This document shows positions 7,787-18,474 of a stretch of 38,589 bases of DNA, piece after piece. The DNA comes from Actinomycetota bacterium (GTDB lineage: Bacteria > Actinomycetota > Actinomycetes > Nanopelagicales > Nanopelagicaceae). Location of the stretch: contig VGAL01000001.1 of NCBI GenBank assembly GCA_016870715.1, positions 85,835 through 124,423 of the forward strand, written 5' to 3'. A program made the translations under genes and the position numbers. The notes beneath the pieces were generated by a model. The model did not search any database, was not told the origin of the DNA, and saw nothing but the letters and a program-made list of their open reading frames with translations. How positions within the stretch are numbered: the stretch's first letter is position 1; each line of letters begins with the position of its first letter.

Positions 7787-8294
7787 CAATCAATCCTCCC
7801 GGTGGATCAATTAAGAGTTTGCCACCTGCGATATCGACATTCGGCACTAAGGCCTTCACAAATGGAATAAGAAATTCTCTGCCATCTGGCTTGGTCACTT
7901 CAAGAAGATCTTGAGCCATGCCAGTAACAACTCCACTCACTTCGCCGATTTCATTGCGTAATTGAGTATCGGAGATAAGAAATACTTTTAAGCCAATCAA
8001 TTGCTGGATGTGGTACTCATCTTCATCAACATCGTCGAGGTCTACCTCTGCAAGCAATTGCAGATTTCGCAGAGTTTCACCGGCACTTCGATCGAGAAAA
8101 CCTTCAAAACTCAATAGAAGCGTTGAGTTATGCCAACGAGAGGATGCGACTGTGAGCCCACCTTCTCGATGGGGCTCTGTGAACAATATTGCGCCCGAAT
8201 AGAAGCGCTCTTCCGGCGAATCCGTTAAGACTTCTACGGTGACTTCACCGCGAATTCCATGAACGCGACCAATACGGCCGACGGTCAGGAGCAT
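7776..8294 (-). CDS. rimM: 16S rRNA processing protein RimM
   Basis: This 172-residue maturation factor binds uS19 and helps form the 30S head. The N-terminal RimM barrel carries VGRIGRVHGIRGEV (residues 5-18), and the C-terminal PRC-barrel contains LIGLKVFL, GEVSGVVTGMAQDLLEV and FLIPFVKALVPNVD. It starts 2 bases after the khpA stop and overlaps the trmD start, giving khpA-rimM-trmD as a tightly coupled set. Confidence 0.95.
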   Translation of the reverse strand: MLLTVGRIGRVHGIRGEVTVEVLTDSPEERFYSGAILFTEPHREGGLTVASSRWHNSTLLLSFEGFLDRSAGETLRNLQLLAEVDLDDVDEDEYHIQQLIGLKVFLISDTQLRNEIGEVSGVVTGMAQDLLEVTKPDGREFLIPFVKALVPNVDIAGGKLLIDPPGGLIDED

Positions 8295-8296
8295 TG

Positions 8297-8530
8297 TTAT
8301 TCGTCAGCCTCGAGCAGGTCTACTCGAATAGGGCGGCGAGCAAGTGCGCTTGCGACGGTGCGCAGCGCTTTAGCGGTACGACCAGCGCGACCGATAACTT
8401 TGCCAATATCTTCTGGGTGTACGCGCACTTCGTAGGTTAAGCCGCGACGACCGTTCTTCTCACTCACAACTACATCAGAGGGGTGATCAACAATTCCTTT
8501 GATGAGATGTTCTAGCGCCTCATCGATCAT
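8297..8530 (-). CDS. khpA: KhpA-type KH-domain RNA-binding protein
   Basis: This 77-residue single KH domain has the GxxG loop in GKVIGRAGRTAKALR (GRAG at residues 47-50). KhpA proteins bind RNA, and in Gram-positive bacteria act with KhpB on division and mRNA regulation; no KhpB is present in this window. The gene lies 2 bases downstream of the rpsP stop and directly before rimM, the standard rpsP-khpA-rimM-trmD order. Confidence 0.94.
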   Translation of the reverse strand: MIDEALEHLIKGIVDHPSDVVVSEKNGRRGLTYEVRVHPEDIGKVIGRAGRTAKALRTVASALARRPIRVDLLEADE

Positions 8531-8532
8531 TG

Positions 8533-9033
8533 CTACTCGCTCGCTGGAGCGCTTTCAGGTGCGCTCTCTTCTGTAGTTGCAACCGGAGCCTCTGCCACTG
8601 GCTCAGTTGATTCGGCCTTTGGTGCGCTCTTTGCGGCAAGCTTCTCCGCTGCACGCTTCTTCAAGGTGGTTGCGCCCTCTTTCGGCTCGTTCATCGCATC
8701 TTTCGCAGCAGCTTCGAATGCTGCGCGACGATCAGGTCGAGGCGGTGCAACTTTGAGCGTGCCCTCTTTGCCAGGAAGGTCATAAAACTTCTGCCAATCA
8801 CCGGTGATCTTCAACAGCGCTTCGACTGCTGGCGTTGGCGTTGCCCCAACCCCCATCCAATATAGAGCGCGCTCTGAGTTCACAATGATCAACGATGGCT
8901 CTTGTGCTGGTGAGTAACGACCAATCTCCTCGATCGCCTTGCTATTACGCGCGGAGCGTGAATCTGCCACGACGATACGGAAATGTGGGGTACGAATCTT
9001 TCCCATGCGAGCCAAACGAATTTTTGCAGCCAC
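8533..9033 (-). CDS. rpsP: 30S ribosomal protein bS16 with long C-terminal tail
   Basis: bS16 stabilises 16S rRNA in the small subunit. The start is GTG at 9031-9033, giving (M)AAKIRLARMGKIRTPHFRI, the expected N-terminus; GGAGAG lies 5 bases upstream. A longer in-frame ATG at 9112-9114 would add 27 unrelated residues and is rejected. The conserved body ends around ITGDWQKFYDLPG (about residue 90). The remaining roughly 75 residues are Ala, Glu and Pro rich and probably disordered, an extension common in actinobacterial bS16. It heads the rpsP-khpA-rimM-trmD run. Confidence 0.95.
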   Translation of the reverse strand: MAAKIRLARMGKIRTPHFRIVVADSRSARNSKAIEEIGRYSPAQEPSLIIVNSERALYWMGVGATPTPAVEALLKITGDWQKFYDLPGKEGTLKVAPPRPDRRAAFEAAAKDAMNEPKEGATTLKKRAAEKLAAKSAPKAESTEPVAEAPVATTEESAPESAPASE

Positions 9034-9123
9034 AAACTCTCCAAGTTCTTTGATGTTATGAGGAAGCGGGCAACTGCCTCGGGGTGTGCTGAGTCCAGGA
9101 GAGAGGGCCTGCACTCAAGGCCT

Positions 9124-9151
9124 CATATCTTGCCAGCAGCGAGGCTAACAA
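9124..9151 (-). promoter_or_regulatory. candidate rpsP promoter
   Basis: On the minus strand TTGTTA (9146-9151) and GATATG (9124-9129) are separated by 16 bases, a plausible -35/-10 pair. It would give an rpsP leader of about 85 bases. The leader contains a possible hairpin (GGCCT and AGGCC around a 7-base loop). Hexamer match is moderate and unproven. Confidence 0.3.
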
Positions 9152-9154
9152 CCA

Positions 9155-9186
9155 AAACGGGGCCTCCAAAACGGGGCCTATCCCCG
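9155..9186 (-). terminator. ffh terminator hairpin in a tandem repeat
   Basis: On the minus strand CGGGG and CCCCG pair around the 5-base loop ATAGG and are followed by TTTT, overlapping the ffh stop codon. The segment GGCCCCGTTTTGGA is then repeated almost exactly next to it, giving a second CCCCGTTTT. The stem is short, so termination strength is uncertain. It sits between ffh and rpsP, where two transcription units would meet. Confidence 0.45.
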
Positions 9187-10626
9187 CTCCTCTTCCGCCC
9201 GCTTTGCCGGGTTGCCCGAACGGGACTTCTTTCCAGCCCGTTGGGGTGGCCGTTGAGCCGGTGGCGCCCCCAAGCCAGGGATCTGTGGCATCGCTCCTGG
9301 GCGGATATTTTTCATCTGCTTCATCGCCTTCTGAGCTCCAGCAAATCGCTCCAATAATCGGTTGACGCTAGAAACCTCATTCCCACTTCCCCGCGCAATC
9401 CGTAGCCGGCGAGAGCCATTAATGATTTTTGGATTGTTCCGTTCGTGCGGGGTCATCGATTGGATGATTGCCGCAGCTCGATCGGTCTCTGAATCATCAA
9501 GCGCCTCTATCTGTTTTTTCATTTGTGCGCCTTGCGCTCCGGGCAATCCTGGCAACATGCCCAATAGCTTGGTCATCGAACCCATCTTCTTCATCGCCTG
9601 GAGTTGTTCTAAGAAATCGTCGAAGGTGAAATCTTCACCCGAGATAAATTTCTCTTCTAGACGAGCGGCGCTCTTTTCATCTAGGGCTTTCTTTGCCTGA
9701 TCTGCAAGAGTGGCAACATCACCCATTCCAAGAATTCGCTGAGCCATCCGATCGGGATAGAACGGTTCAAACTCAGAACTCTTCTCGCCTGTAGAGAGAA
9801 AGAGGATTGGCTTACCAATCACCGAGGTCACCGAAAGCGCGGCGCCTGCTCGCGCATCGCCATCGACTTTTGTCAGCACCACTCCATCGATACCTACACC
9901 AGAATTAAAAGCATTGGCGGTGTTGACCGCATCTTGGCCAGTCATCGCATCGACTACAAAGAGCGTGTCGTCAGGGGTAATTGCACTCTTGATAGCGCGC
10001 GCTTCTTTCATCAATTCAACATCAACACCTAGCCGCCCTGCCGTGTCGAAAATTACATAGTTAAATAATTTTTGCTCAGCATGATCAAGGCCAGCTTTAG
10101 CAACGGAGATGGGATTACCACTGCCATTTCCTGGCTCTGGCGCGAAAACTGGTACGCCAATCTGTTCTCCAATTATTTGTAACTGAGTAACCGCATTGGG
10201 TCGGACAAGATCGCATGCAACTAGTAGTGGAGTGTTTCCCTGTTCTTTAAGCCAGAGCGCCAATTTCCCGGCGAGAGTGGTCTTTCCCGAACCTTGTAGG
10301 CCGGCGAGCATAATTTTGGTGGGTGGTTTCTTGGCTTGAGCCAGCGGGCGGAGGTTAGTGCCGAGTACTTTGAGAATCTCTTCGTGGATGATTGTGATGA
10401 CCTGTTGTGCGGGATTGATTCCTGCTTGCTTGAGCGAAATCGCTTCAAGTCCGCGCCGCTTTACCTCAGTGATCAGCTGATCGACGACGATCAGGGCAAC
10501 ATCCGCCTCTAGTAATGCGGTGCGGATCTCCCCACATGTTGATTCCAAATCAACAGGATTAATCCGCCCGCGACTTCTTAGTCCGGCTAGGGTCCGCGAC
10601 ATCCGCGAGGTCAGTGCATCAAACAC
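9178..10626 (-). CDS. ffh: signal recognition particle protein Ffh
   Basis: This 482-residue SRP54 homologue binds signal sequences and 4.5S RNA and delivers ribosomes to FtsY. The N domain contains LLEADVAL, and the G domain has GLQGSGKTT (109-117), DTAGRL and TKVDGDARAG. The methionine-rich M domain (about 300-440) includes MKKMGSMTKLLGMLPG and the RNA-binding segment RIARGSGNEVSSVNRLL. A basic Pro/Arg tail ends the protein. The gene lies 27 bases downstream of glnB. In M. tuberculosis glnD lies in this interval; it is absent here. Confidence 0.97.
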   Translation of the reverse strand: MFDALTSRMSRTLAGLRSRGRINPVDLESTCGEIRTALLEADVALIVVDQLITEVKRRGLEAISLKQAGINPAQQVITIIHEEILKVLGTNLRPLAQAKKPPTKIMLAGLQGSGKTTLAGKLALWLKEQGNTPLLVACDLVRPNAVTQLQIIGEQIGVPVFAPEPGNGSGNPISVAKAGLDHAEQKLFNYVIFDTAGRLGVDVELMKEARAIKSAITPDDTLFVVDAMTGQDAVNTANAFNSGVGIDGVVLTKVDGDARAGAALSVTSVIGKPILFLSTGEKSSEFEPFYPDRMAQRILGMGDVATLADQAKKALDEKSAARLEEKFISGEDFTFDDFLEQLQAMKKMGSMTKLLGMLPGLPGAQGAQMKKQIEALDDSETDRAAAIIQSMTPHERNNPKIINGSRRLRIARGSGNEVSSVNRLLERFAGAQKAMKQMKNIRPGAMPQIPGLGAPPAQRPPQRAGKKSRSGNPAKRAEEERG

Positions 10627-10653
10627 TCCCCTAGCCTAACTGCCTAACGGAAG

Positions 10654-12284
<1,631 letters not shown>

Positions 12285-12435
12285 GCTCACTCACTTTCGC
12301 TCACTTTCGTATATGTCCTGACCTGCTGCGCTAACTATCGACAGGTTCTGGTTCACATCGGTTAGAGCGAGGTTTCCAGGCGATAAACAAACTCGCCCCT
12401 ATGTAACAAAATTGTTTCGGAGGCTGCCCGCCCGC
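12285..12435 (-). promoter_or_regulatory. amt upstream region
   Basis: This 151-base gap between ftsY and amt should carry the amt-glnB promoter. On the minus strand an AT-rich ACATATACG (around 12307-12315) could be a -10. Just upstream of the start is a direct repeat, CGAAAGTGAG twice within 20 bases. GTTAC and GAAAC elements reminiscent of GlnR half-sites occur, but their spacing does not fit the known pattern. No reading frame is supported here. Confidence 0.35.
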
Positions 12436-13263
12436 TTAGCGCCCTACGAGTGCGGCGATATAGGAATCTGGCTCAAATGGGGCGATATCACTCAGGCCCT
12501 CGCCAGTGCCGATCAACTTAATAGGAATCCCGAGCGTCGCCTCGATCGCAAGGGCGGCGCCACCTTTACTCGAGCCATCGAGTTTGGTCAGTACCAGGCC
12601 AGTTACTTGCACCGCCGAAGTAAAACTGGCCCCTTGAGAGAGGGCGTTCTGGCCAGTGCTCCCATCGAGAACGAGAAGCACCTCGCTCACTGGCGCCTTC
12701 TTCTCCACTACTCGTCGGATCTTTCCCAGTTGATCCATCAATCCCTCTTTGGTCTGCAACCGGCCAGCGGTATCGATAATGACGTAGTCAGCCCCTTGAT
12801 CTACCGCCTGTGAGACGCCATCGAATGCCACCGCTGCCGGATCAGCCCCATCTTTGCCACCCACGCATGTCACGCCGATGCGCGTAGCCCACGTTTGCAA
12901 CTGCTCTCGTGCCGCTGCTCGGAAGGTGTCGGCAGCAACCACGACTACTGATGCTCCTTGCGCGTGAAGACGTGCTGCCAACTTTCCTACGCTGGTGGTC
13001 TTCCCGCTTCCATTCACGCCAACAACCAAGATCACAGTCGGAGGAGATTCCGCACTCACTAGTGAGCGATCGGCTGAGATAAGAAGTTCTCCTAGCGCCA
13101 CCTCGAGGGTGAGCTTCTTCTCATCATGTAATCGATCGGAGATTTTTTTCGCAAGAGTAGGGCCGATATCTGAGGCAATTAAGGTCGCTTCTAGATCTTG
13201 CCAATCGACGCTTGCTCGATCCTCTCTCGTGAAGAGCGAGGTGAATCGGGAGAGTAATGACAC
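12436..13263 (-). CDS. ftsY: signal recognition particle receptor FtsY
   Basis: This 275-residue SRP GTPase receives Ffh-ribosome complexes at the membrane. It contains only the NG core: an N domain from about residue 18 (DLEATLIASDIG), Walker A GVNGSGKTT (82-90), DTFRAAAREQL, DTAGRLQ (164-170) and LTKLDGSSKGGAAL. The acidic A domain found in longer homologues is missing; the short amphipathic start MSLLSRFTSLF may bind membrane. GTG at 13261-13263 overlaps the smc stop (TAGTG), so smc and ftsY are coupled. Confidence 0.96.
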   Translation of the reverse strand: MSLLSRFTSLFTREDRASVDWQDLEATLIASDIGPTLAKKISDRLHDEKKLTLEVALGELLISADRSLVSAESPPTVILVVGVNGSGKTTSVGKLAARLHAQGASVVVVAADTFRAAAREQLQTWATRIGVTCVGGKDGADPAAVAFDGVSQAVDQGADYVIIDTAGRLQTKEGLMDQLGKIRRVVEKKAPVSEVLLVLDGSTGQNALSQGASFTSAVQVTGLVLTKLDGSSKGGAALAIEATLGIPIKLIGTGEGLSDIAPFEPDSYIAALVGR

Positions 13264-16200
13264 TAGGCGTTCTCGACTTCGCGGATTCGTTGAGAAATAA
13301 CTTCAGTCACCCCATCGCCACGCATGGTCACGCCATACAGCGAATCAGCAATCTCCATAGTGCGCTTCTGATGAGTCACGATGATCAACTGTGAATCTGC
13401 TCGCAACTCGGCGAGCACCTCTAATAATCGACCTAAGTTCACATCATCAAGAGACGCTTCAACCTCATCGAGCACATAGAACGGACTTGGCCTTGCTTTA
13501 AAGATTGCTACCAGGAGAGCGACAGCAGTAAGCGAGCGCTCGCCGCCTGAGAGCAGCGAGAGACGCTTCACCCGTTTTCCAGGAGGGCGAGCCTCTACCT
13601 CAACACCGGTGGTGAGCCAATCTTCTGGGTTGGTCAGGAACAAACGTCCATCACCACCAGGGAATAAACGCGGGAAGATCTCGGCAAATGCTTTGGCGGT
13701 ATCTCGATACGCCTCTTTGAAGATTATCTCCACCCGTTCATCTACCTCGCGGACAATCTCCAAAAGATCTCTACGGGTGTTCTTGAGATCCTCTAATTGA
13801 TCTGCCAGATACTTGGAACGTTCCTCAAGGGCAGAGAACTCCTCAAGCGCTAACGGATTAATCTTTCCTAATAGAGCAAGCGATCGCTCGGCAGCCGTTA
13901 AACGTTTCTCTTGTTGATCACGACGATACGGGATGACTTCCGTTGAGATGACCTGTCCGTCGTCATCGAGCACGAAGGTAGGCACATCGTTGGTCGGACC
14001 ATACTCAGAGATGAGCGTCTGAATATCCAGACCAAATTCGGTAACAATCTTCTCTTCGAGCTGTTCGATCCGCATTCGGTGTTCGGCTCGAGCCATCTCA
14101 TCCTTATGAACGCTATCGGTGAGTTGCTCCATCTCGGTAGTCAGTTCACGATTCTTGGTGCGAACTGCAAGAATTTCACCCTCGCGCTCAGTCCGAGCAG
14201 CCTCCAACGCATTCCGCTCTGCCATAGCTCTATTGATTGAGACTTCAATCTGGATAAGGGCGTCATATGCGATCTCCGCTAATTGCTGGGCAACGATTGC
14301 TGCATTCGCTCGCGCCTCTCGTTTATTGATTGCTCGAACTCGTAAGTCGCGCTCATTGGCTGCGCCACGTTCCAGTTGGAGCGCTCTATCGGCAAGCGCA
14401 TTGACTCGCTCTTCACCGGTGCGAAGCGTTAATTTCGCTTCCATTTCTACGGTTCTGGCCAACGAGACTCGTTCGCGGAGCGGCTCAATCTCAAAGGAGG
14501 AGATATCGACCGTTGGCGCAGTAATCGTCGGGCTGCTCTCAAGAAGAAGAAGTTCATTGTTGTACTGAGCAAGCAATTCATTTGCTTCGTTGATGGAAAG
14601 CATTAAGCGATTAGCTTCACCTTGAGCAGCGCTTCTTGTCTGGCTGAATACCGCTATTTGCTCAGCAAGTGCTGCCATGCGCGCATCGGATTCATTAAGT
14701 GCGGCAATCAACTTGTCGAGCTCTGCACGCTCTACATTCACCTTCTCCAAAGCTTGGGCAATTTCAAAGCGAAGCCGCTCTCCCTCGTGGGTCAACTCTG
14801 CGAGCTTTCGCTCGCTACCTTCGATAGCGGCGTTCAATTCGACCACACTGGAATCGCGCTTTGATCCCCCGCTGACTAAATCTCGTCCCAGAAGATCGCC
14901 CTCTTTTGTAACTACGCGTACCTGTGGGTACTGCTGCAAAATCGTATGCGCGATGTTTAGCGATTCAGCAACAACCGTATTGGCGAGAATCTGCGAGAGC
15001 GGTCGCTGAAGTTGAGAGGTTCTAATCAAATCCACTGCGCGGAACGCTCCTTGTGGCAGAGGTTGATTAAAGAGTTGATTCAAGGATGTCGATGAATCAT
15101 TGCCACCCACGACGACAATTTCTGCGCGTCCAGCGCTCTCTCGCTTAAGAAGCGTCAGTGCATCTAAGGCATCGGAGAGTCGATTAACCACTACTGCATC
15201 AGCAAGAGATCCGAGCGCTGCGCCTATCGCTGATTCCCAACCTGGAGCTACCTCCATAAGCGAGGAAAGTGATCCCAGCACTGATATCTCGCTTCGAGCG
15301 CCAAGCAATAGTGCGCTGCCGTCTCGAGCAGAGACGGAGAGTTTCAACGCTTCGACTCGAGCTTGAGTAGATGAACGCTCACGTTCGACTGCACGCTCGC
15401 GATCTCGCAAGTTCTCTAGAGTAGAATTTGCAGTATCTAGTGCGTTCTTCCGAGTTTGATAATCAGAATCCAACTTCTCTTCACCGGCACCGTGTCCAGC
15501 AATCTCGGCTTCTTTAGCGGCAAATTGCTGTTGCGCTTGGGTGGCTCGAGACAACGCGTCATCTCGATTTCGAGTGAGCCTTTCAATCTCAGATTCGCTC
15601 GCTTGCATTCGAGATTTGAGCGAATTGATCTCACCCTCTCGACGCGCATTCCCCTCTCGTACATCAGCGGCGGCACGAAGCGCTTGTGAGAGTTCATTCT
15701 CGCGGACTTTGAGTTCGTTCTCTACTTCTGCCAAATTCGCGCTTGCCACCCGAAGAGTTTCCTCTTGAGAAGTCAAAGATTGACGTAGAGATTGTTCTTG
15801 CGCTCGAATACCTGCTGCTTCACTTTCAAGAGCATCTGGATCAACTGTTGACGAGAGCACCTCTTCAGAATCCGATAGATAGCGAGCTCGCTCACTGGCT
15901 AGATTGGCGCTACCGCGAAAGCGCTCACGTAACGAATTCAATTGATAGAAGGTATCTTGAGCCTTAGTGAGGATGGGTGACTGCGAGAAGGTAAGTTGCT
16001 CTAATTCACTTTCTCTCGCGCGAATAACTTCTAATTCACGTTCAACTTCACTTCGACGGGCGCGCAATGCATTCTCATCGCTTACTTCGATAGTGAAATT
16101 CTCTTTTAGTTGAATTAAGTCATCAGCGTAAAGGCGTAGTCGCGCGTCACGAACATCGGCTTGAATCGTCGCTGCCTTCTTCGCCACCTCTGCTTGCTTG

Positions 16201-16817
16201 CCCAGCGGCTTTAGTTGTCGACGTAACTCAGTGAGTAGGTCCTGAATGCGGGTGAAATTAGCCTGCATCGCCTCAAGTTTGCGAAGCGCCTTCTCTTTTC
16301 GCTTGCGATGCTTAAGGATTCCCGAGGCTTCTTCAATAAGAGCTCTTCGTTCTTCTGGATTGGCAGAGAGGATCGAATCGAGTTGTCCCTGACCAACGAC
16401 CACATGCATCTCACGGCCAATTCCACTATCACTGAGCAACTCTTGGATGTCGAGCAAACGCGAGGTTTCACCATTGATTTGATATTCGCTCGTTCCATTT
16501 CGAAAGAGGATTCGCGAAATTGTCACTTCCGTAAATTCGATGGGGAGCGCGCCATCGCTATTGTCGATTGTCACCGAGACTTCAGCGCGACCCAGCGGCG
16601 CTCTCCCAGTCGTTCCCGCGAAGATGACATCCTCCATCTTGCCGCCACGAAGACTCTTTGCGCCCTGTTCACCCATTACCCAGGTGAGCGCATCAATGAT
16701 GTTGGATTTGCCCGAACCATTGGGTCCGACAACGCAGGTGATTCCTGGCTCGAAGCGAAGTGTGGTCGCAGAGGCAAAGGATTTAAAGCCTTTCAAGGTC
16801 AGCGCCTTGAGATACAT
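13263..16817 (-). CDS. smc: chromosome segregation protein SMC
   Basis: This 1184-residue SMC ATPase organises and segregates the chromosome. Walker A GPNGSGKSNI (31-40) is near the N-terminus. Long coiled coils surround a hinge near residues 500-650 (containing GWESAIGAALGSLADAV). The C-terminal head carries the signature LSGGERSLTAVAL and Walker B FYVLDEVEASLDD. GGAGG stands before ATG 16815-16817. No scpA or scpB gene lies nearby. smc-ftsY order matches mycobacteria, where mutM and rnc also lie just upstream. Confidence 0.97.
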   Translation of the reverse strand: MYLKALTLKGFKSFASATTLRFEPGITCVVGPNGSGKSNIIDALTWVMGEQGAKSLRGGKMEDVIFAGTTGRAPLGRAEVSVTIDNSDGALPIEFTEVTISRILFRNGTSEYQINGETSRLLDIQELLSDSGIGREMHVVVGQGQLDSILSANPEERRALIEEASGILKHRKRKEKALRKLEAMQANFTRIQDLLTELRRQLKPLGKQAEVAKKAATIQADVRDARLRLYADDLIQLKENFTIEVSDENALRARRSEVERELEVIRARESELEQLTFSQSPILTKAQDTFYQLNSLRERFRGSANLASERARYLSDSEEVLSSTVDPDALESEAAGIRAQEQSLRQSLTSQEETLRVASANLAEVENELKVRENELSQALRAAADVREGNARREGEINSLKSRMQASESEIERLTRNRDDALSRATQAQQQFAAKEAEIAGHGAGEEKLDSDYQTRKNALDTANSTLENLRDRERAVERERSSTQARVEALKLSVSARDGSALLLGARSEISVLGSLSSLMEVAPGWESAIGAALGSLADAVVVNRLSDALDALTLLKRESAGRAEIVVVGGNDSSTSLNQLFNQPLPQGAFRAVDLIRTSQLQRPLSQILANTVVAESLNIAHTILQQYPQVRVVTKEGDLLGRDLVSGGSKRDSSVVELNAAIEGSERKLAELTHEGERLRFEIAQALEKVNVERAELDKLIAALNESDARMAALAEQIAVFSQTRSAAQGEANRLMLSINEANELLAQYNNELLLLESSPTITAPTVDISSFEIEPLRERVSLARTVEMEAKLTLRTGEERVNALADRALQLERGAANERDLRVRAINKREARANAAIVAQQLAEIAYDALIQIEVSINRAMAERNALEAARTEREGEILAVRTKNRELTTEMEQLTDSVHKDEMARAEHRMRIEQLEEKIVTEFGLDIQTLISEYGPTNDVPTFVLDDDGQVISTEVIPYRRDQQEKRLTAAERSLALLGKINPLALEEFSALEERSKYLADQLEDLKNTRRDLLEIVREVDERVEIIFKEAYRDTAKAFAEIFPRLFPGGDGRLFLTNPEDWLTTGVEVEARPPGKRVKRLSLLSGGERSLTAVALLVAIFKARPSPFYVLDEVEASLDDVNLGRLLEVLAELRADSQLIIVTHQKRTMEIADSLYGVTMRGDGVTEVISQRIREVENA

Positions 16818-16896
16818 CTACTCCACCCTCCCCACTACCTTGAACCGACAAGCCTTCAACCGATAAGCGCACGTACCCTAATACCCTAACTATCTC
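16818..16896 (-). repeat. smc leader with two short direct-repeat pairs
   Basis: In 79 bases between mutM and smc there are two repeats. A perfect tandem 8-base repeat, TACCCTAA twice, lies at 16874-16889 on the plus strand. An 11-base repeat with one mismatch, CCTTGAACCGA and CCTTCAACCGA, lies at 16838-16848 and 16853-16863 with a 15-base period. They could be binding sites for a regulator of smc or slippage products. The smc ribosome binding site lies at the left end. Confidence 0.5.
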
Positions 16897-17790
16897 CTAG
16901 CGCTTCTTCTGGCAGTTAGGACAGAGATGGCTCGAGCGATTCATAAACCTCAACCTTTGGATGAGGGTTCCGCAGCGCGGGCAGGGCTCGCCATCCTGAC
17001 CATATGCATTCAGTTCACTATCGAAATAGCCGCTCTCGCCGTTAACGCGCCGGTATTGCTTATCTTCAAGAGAGGTTCCGCCAACTGTAATTGCACGAGC
17101 CATCACCGCGCGGAGCTCATCAAGCAATCGCTGCACTTCGCGGGCGCTTAGCTCATTAGCTGGTCGCTCCGGATGGATTCCTGCCGCCCACAATCCTTCA
17201 TCTGCATAAATATTGCCCACCCCGCTGACCACATTTTGGTTAAGCAAGACCCGCTTAATTTCACTTTTTCGTGAGCGGATTCTTTCGTTGAGCGCAGCAA
17301 GAGAGAGCTGGACGCGGTTGCCCTCGAAAACTTCGAGAAGGTCGGGGGCAATATGAGTGATTGATATTGGAATAGATCGTGAAGTGGCTACGAGAGAAAA
17401 AGGATCATCGGTCATCTCTTCGGCCGCTAAATAACCAAAAGTTCGTTGATCGATGAAGTGAAACTCTCGCTCACCTCTCAAGAATTCAATTCGCGCACGT
17501 AGGTGTGGCGATCTGCTTGTTGGGACTTCCGGCAAATGGACTTGGCCGCTCATACCTAGATGTATCACCAGTGCATACGGTCGATCGAAGGCAAGCCAGA
17601 GGAATTTTCCTCGTCGATTGACCGATTCCACCCGTCCACCAATAAGTGGGTTTTTCGCGCTCCGCAGCGAAGGTCCAGTACTTCGACGGACCGCGCGGGG
17701 GTGGAGAATTTTTATTGAGGCAATCTGTCGTGTTGGCAACCACTCATGCAGGTCACGTCGAACAGTTTCTACTTCAGGTAATTCAGGCAC
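16897..17790 (-). CDS. mutM: formamidopyrimidine-DNA glycosylase
   Basis: This Fpg enzyme removes 8-oxoguanine and other oxidised bases and nicks the abasic site. GTG at 17788-17790 gives the mature N-terminus PELPEVETVRRDL, with catalytic Pro and Glu; the open frame extends 82 codons further upstream but lacks this requirement. Other features are Lys62 in RRGKFLWL, NIYADEGLWAAGIHP of the helix-two-turn-helix region, and a C-terminal zinc finger CPRCG and CPNC (24 residues from first to last Cys). The start overlaps the rnc stop by 8 bases. Confidence 0.96.
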   Translation of the reverse strand: MPELPEVETVRRDLHEWLPTRQIASIKILHPRAVRRSTGPSLRSAKNPLIGGRVESVNRRGKFLWLAFDRPYALVIHLGMSGQVHLPEVPTSRSPHLRARIEFLRGEREFHFIDQRTFGYLAAEEMTDDPFSLVATSRSIPISITHIAPDLLEVFEGNRVQLSLAALNERIRSRKSEIKRVLLNQNVVSGVGNIYADEGLWAAGIHPERPANELSAREVQRLLDELRAVMARAITVGGTSLEDKQYRRVNGESGYFDSELNAYGQDGEPCPRCGTLIQRLRFMNRSSHLCPNCQKKR

Positions 17791-18466
17791 GATTGTTAGT
17801 ACGTAGCGTTGTGAAGGCCATCGTTGCGGCAATCTGCTCTGCTTCGCGCTTACTCTTGCCTTCGCCGCGTCCGACAACTTTTCCATGGACAAGAACCTCT
17901 GCAACAAAATCTTTATCGTGATCAGGTCCAGAGTCGCGAACAACATATTCCGGAACGCCCAAATTTCTCTCGGCGAGCAACTCTTGTAGGGCAGTCTTTC
18001 CATCAAGACCTGCACCCTTCTCAAGGGCGCTACCAATTGCCGGTGAGATTAAAGGCAAGATGATGCTCTTTGTTACTTCAAAACCTTTGTCCAGATAGAG
18101 CGCTCCGAAGAGCGCCTCTAATGAGTCGGCAAGTATCGATGATTTATCTCGACCACCAGAACTCTCTTCGCCTTTGCCAATCTTGATGTGGCTGCCAAGT
18201 CCAAGTGCACGAGCTACATCGGCGAGCGCAACCGTGTTGACAATCCCTGAGCGAAGTGGACTTAATCGACTCTCTGGTAGATCTGGATAACGCTGATACA
18301 ACTCTGCGGTGACTATCAATCCCAGGACGCTATCGCCAAGAAACTCCAGGCGCTCATAAGTAGGTAGCCCACCTAATTCGTAAGAGTAGGAGCGATGAGT
18401 GAGAGCAATTTCCAGTAGTTGCGCATCTATTTCGGCACCGAGAGCCTGAGTGAGGTCGCGATACAT
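17783..18466 (-). CDS. rnc: ribonuclease III
   Basis: This 227-residue enzyme cleaves double-stranded RNA such as rRNA precursors. The catalytic signature ERLEFLGDSVLGL spans residues 38-50, and LADSLEALFGALYLDKGF supplies further metal ligands. The dsRNA-binding domain is C-terminal (about 157-225, with KTALQELLAERN and EGKSKREAEQIAA). ATG 18464-18466, 8 bases after the rpmF stop, gives the usual family length; the 29 extra upstream codons in the open frame overlap rpmF and are rejected. Confidence 0.95.
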   Translation of the reverse strand: MYRDLTQALGAEIDAQLLEIALTHRSYSYELGGLPTYERLEFLGDSVLGLIVTAELYQRYPDLPESRLSPLRSGIVNTVALADVARALGLGSHIKIGKGEESSGGRDKSSILADSLEALFGALYLDKGFEVTKSIILPLISPAIGSALEKGAGLDGKTALQELLAERNLGVPEYVVRDSGPDHDKDFVAEVLVHGKVVGRGEGKSKREAEQIAATMAFTTLRTNNRA

Positions 18467-18474
18467 CGTCTTAC

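Noticed and set aside
9031-9114. Extended N-terminus for bS16
   Set aside because: The extra 27 residues do not match the family, while GTG 9031-9033 has a good ribosome binding site and yields the expected protein start.
12285-12435. GlnR-box candidates before amt
   Set aside because: GTTAC and GAAAC elements exist, but the distance between them does not fit the 11-base periodic pattern of known GlnR sites. The evidence is too weak to list as an operator.
16874-16889. Telomere-like TTAGGG pair on the minus strand
   Set aside because: Only two copies, in a bacterial promoter region inside a gene cluster. There is no sign of a chromosome end.
17791-18036. Extended N-terminus for MutM
   Set aside because: Fpg needs a mature N-terminal proline, so the GTG before PELPEVE must be the start. 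The upstream part is antiphase rnc sequence.
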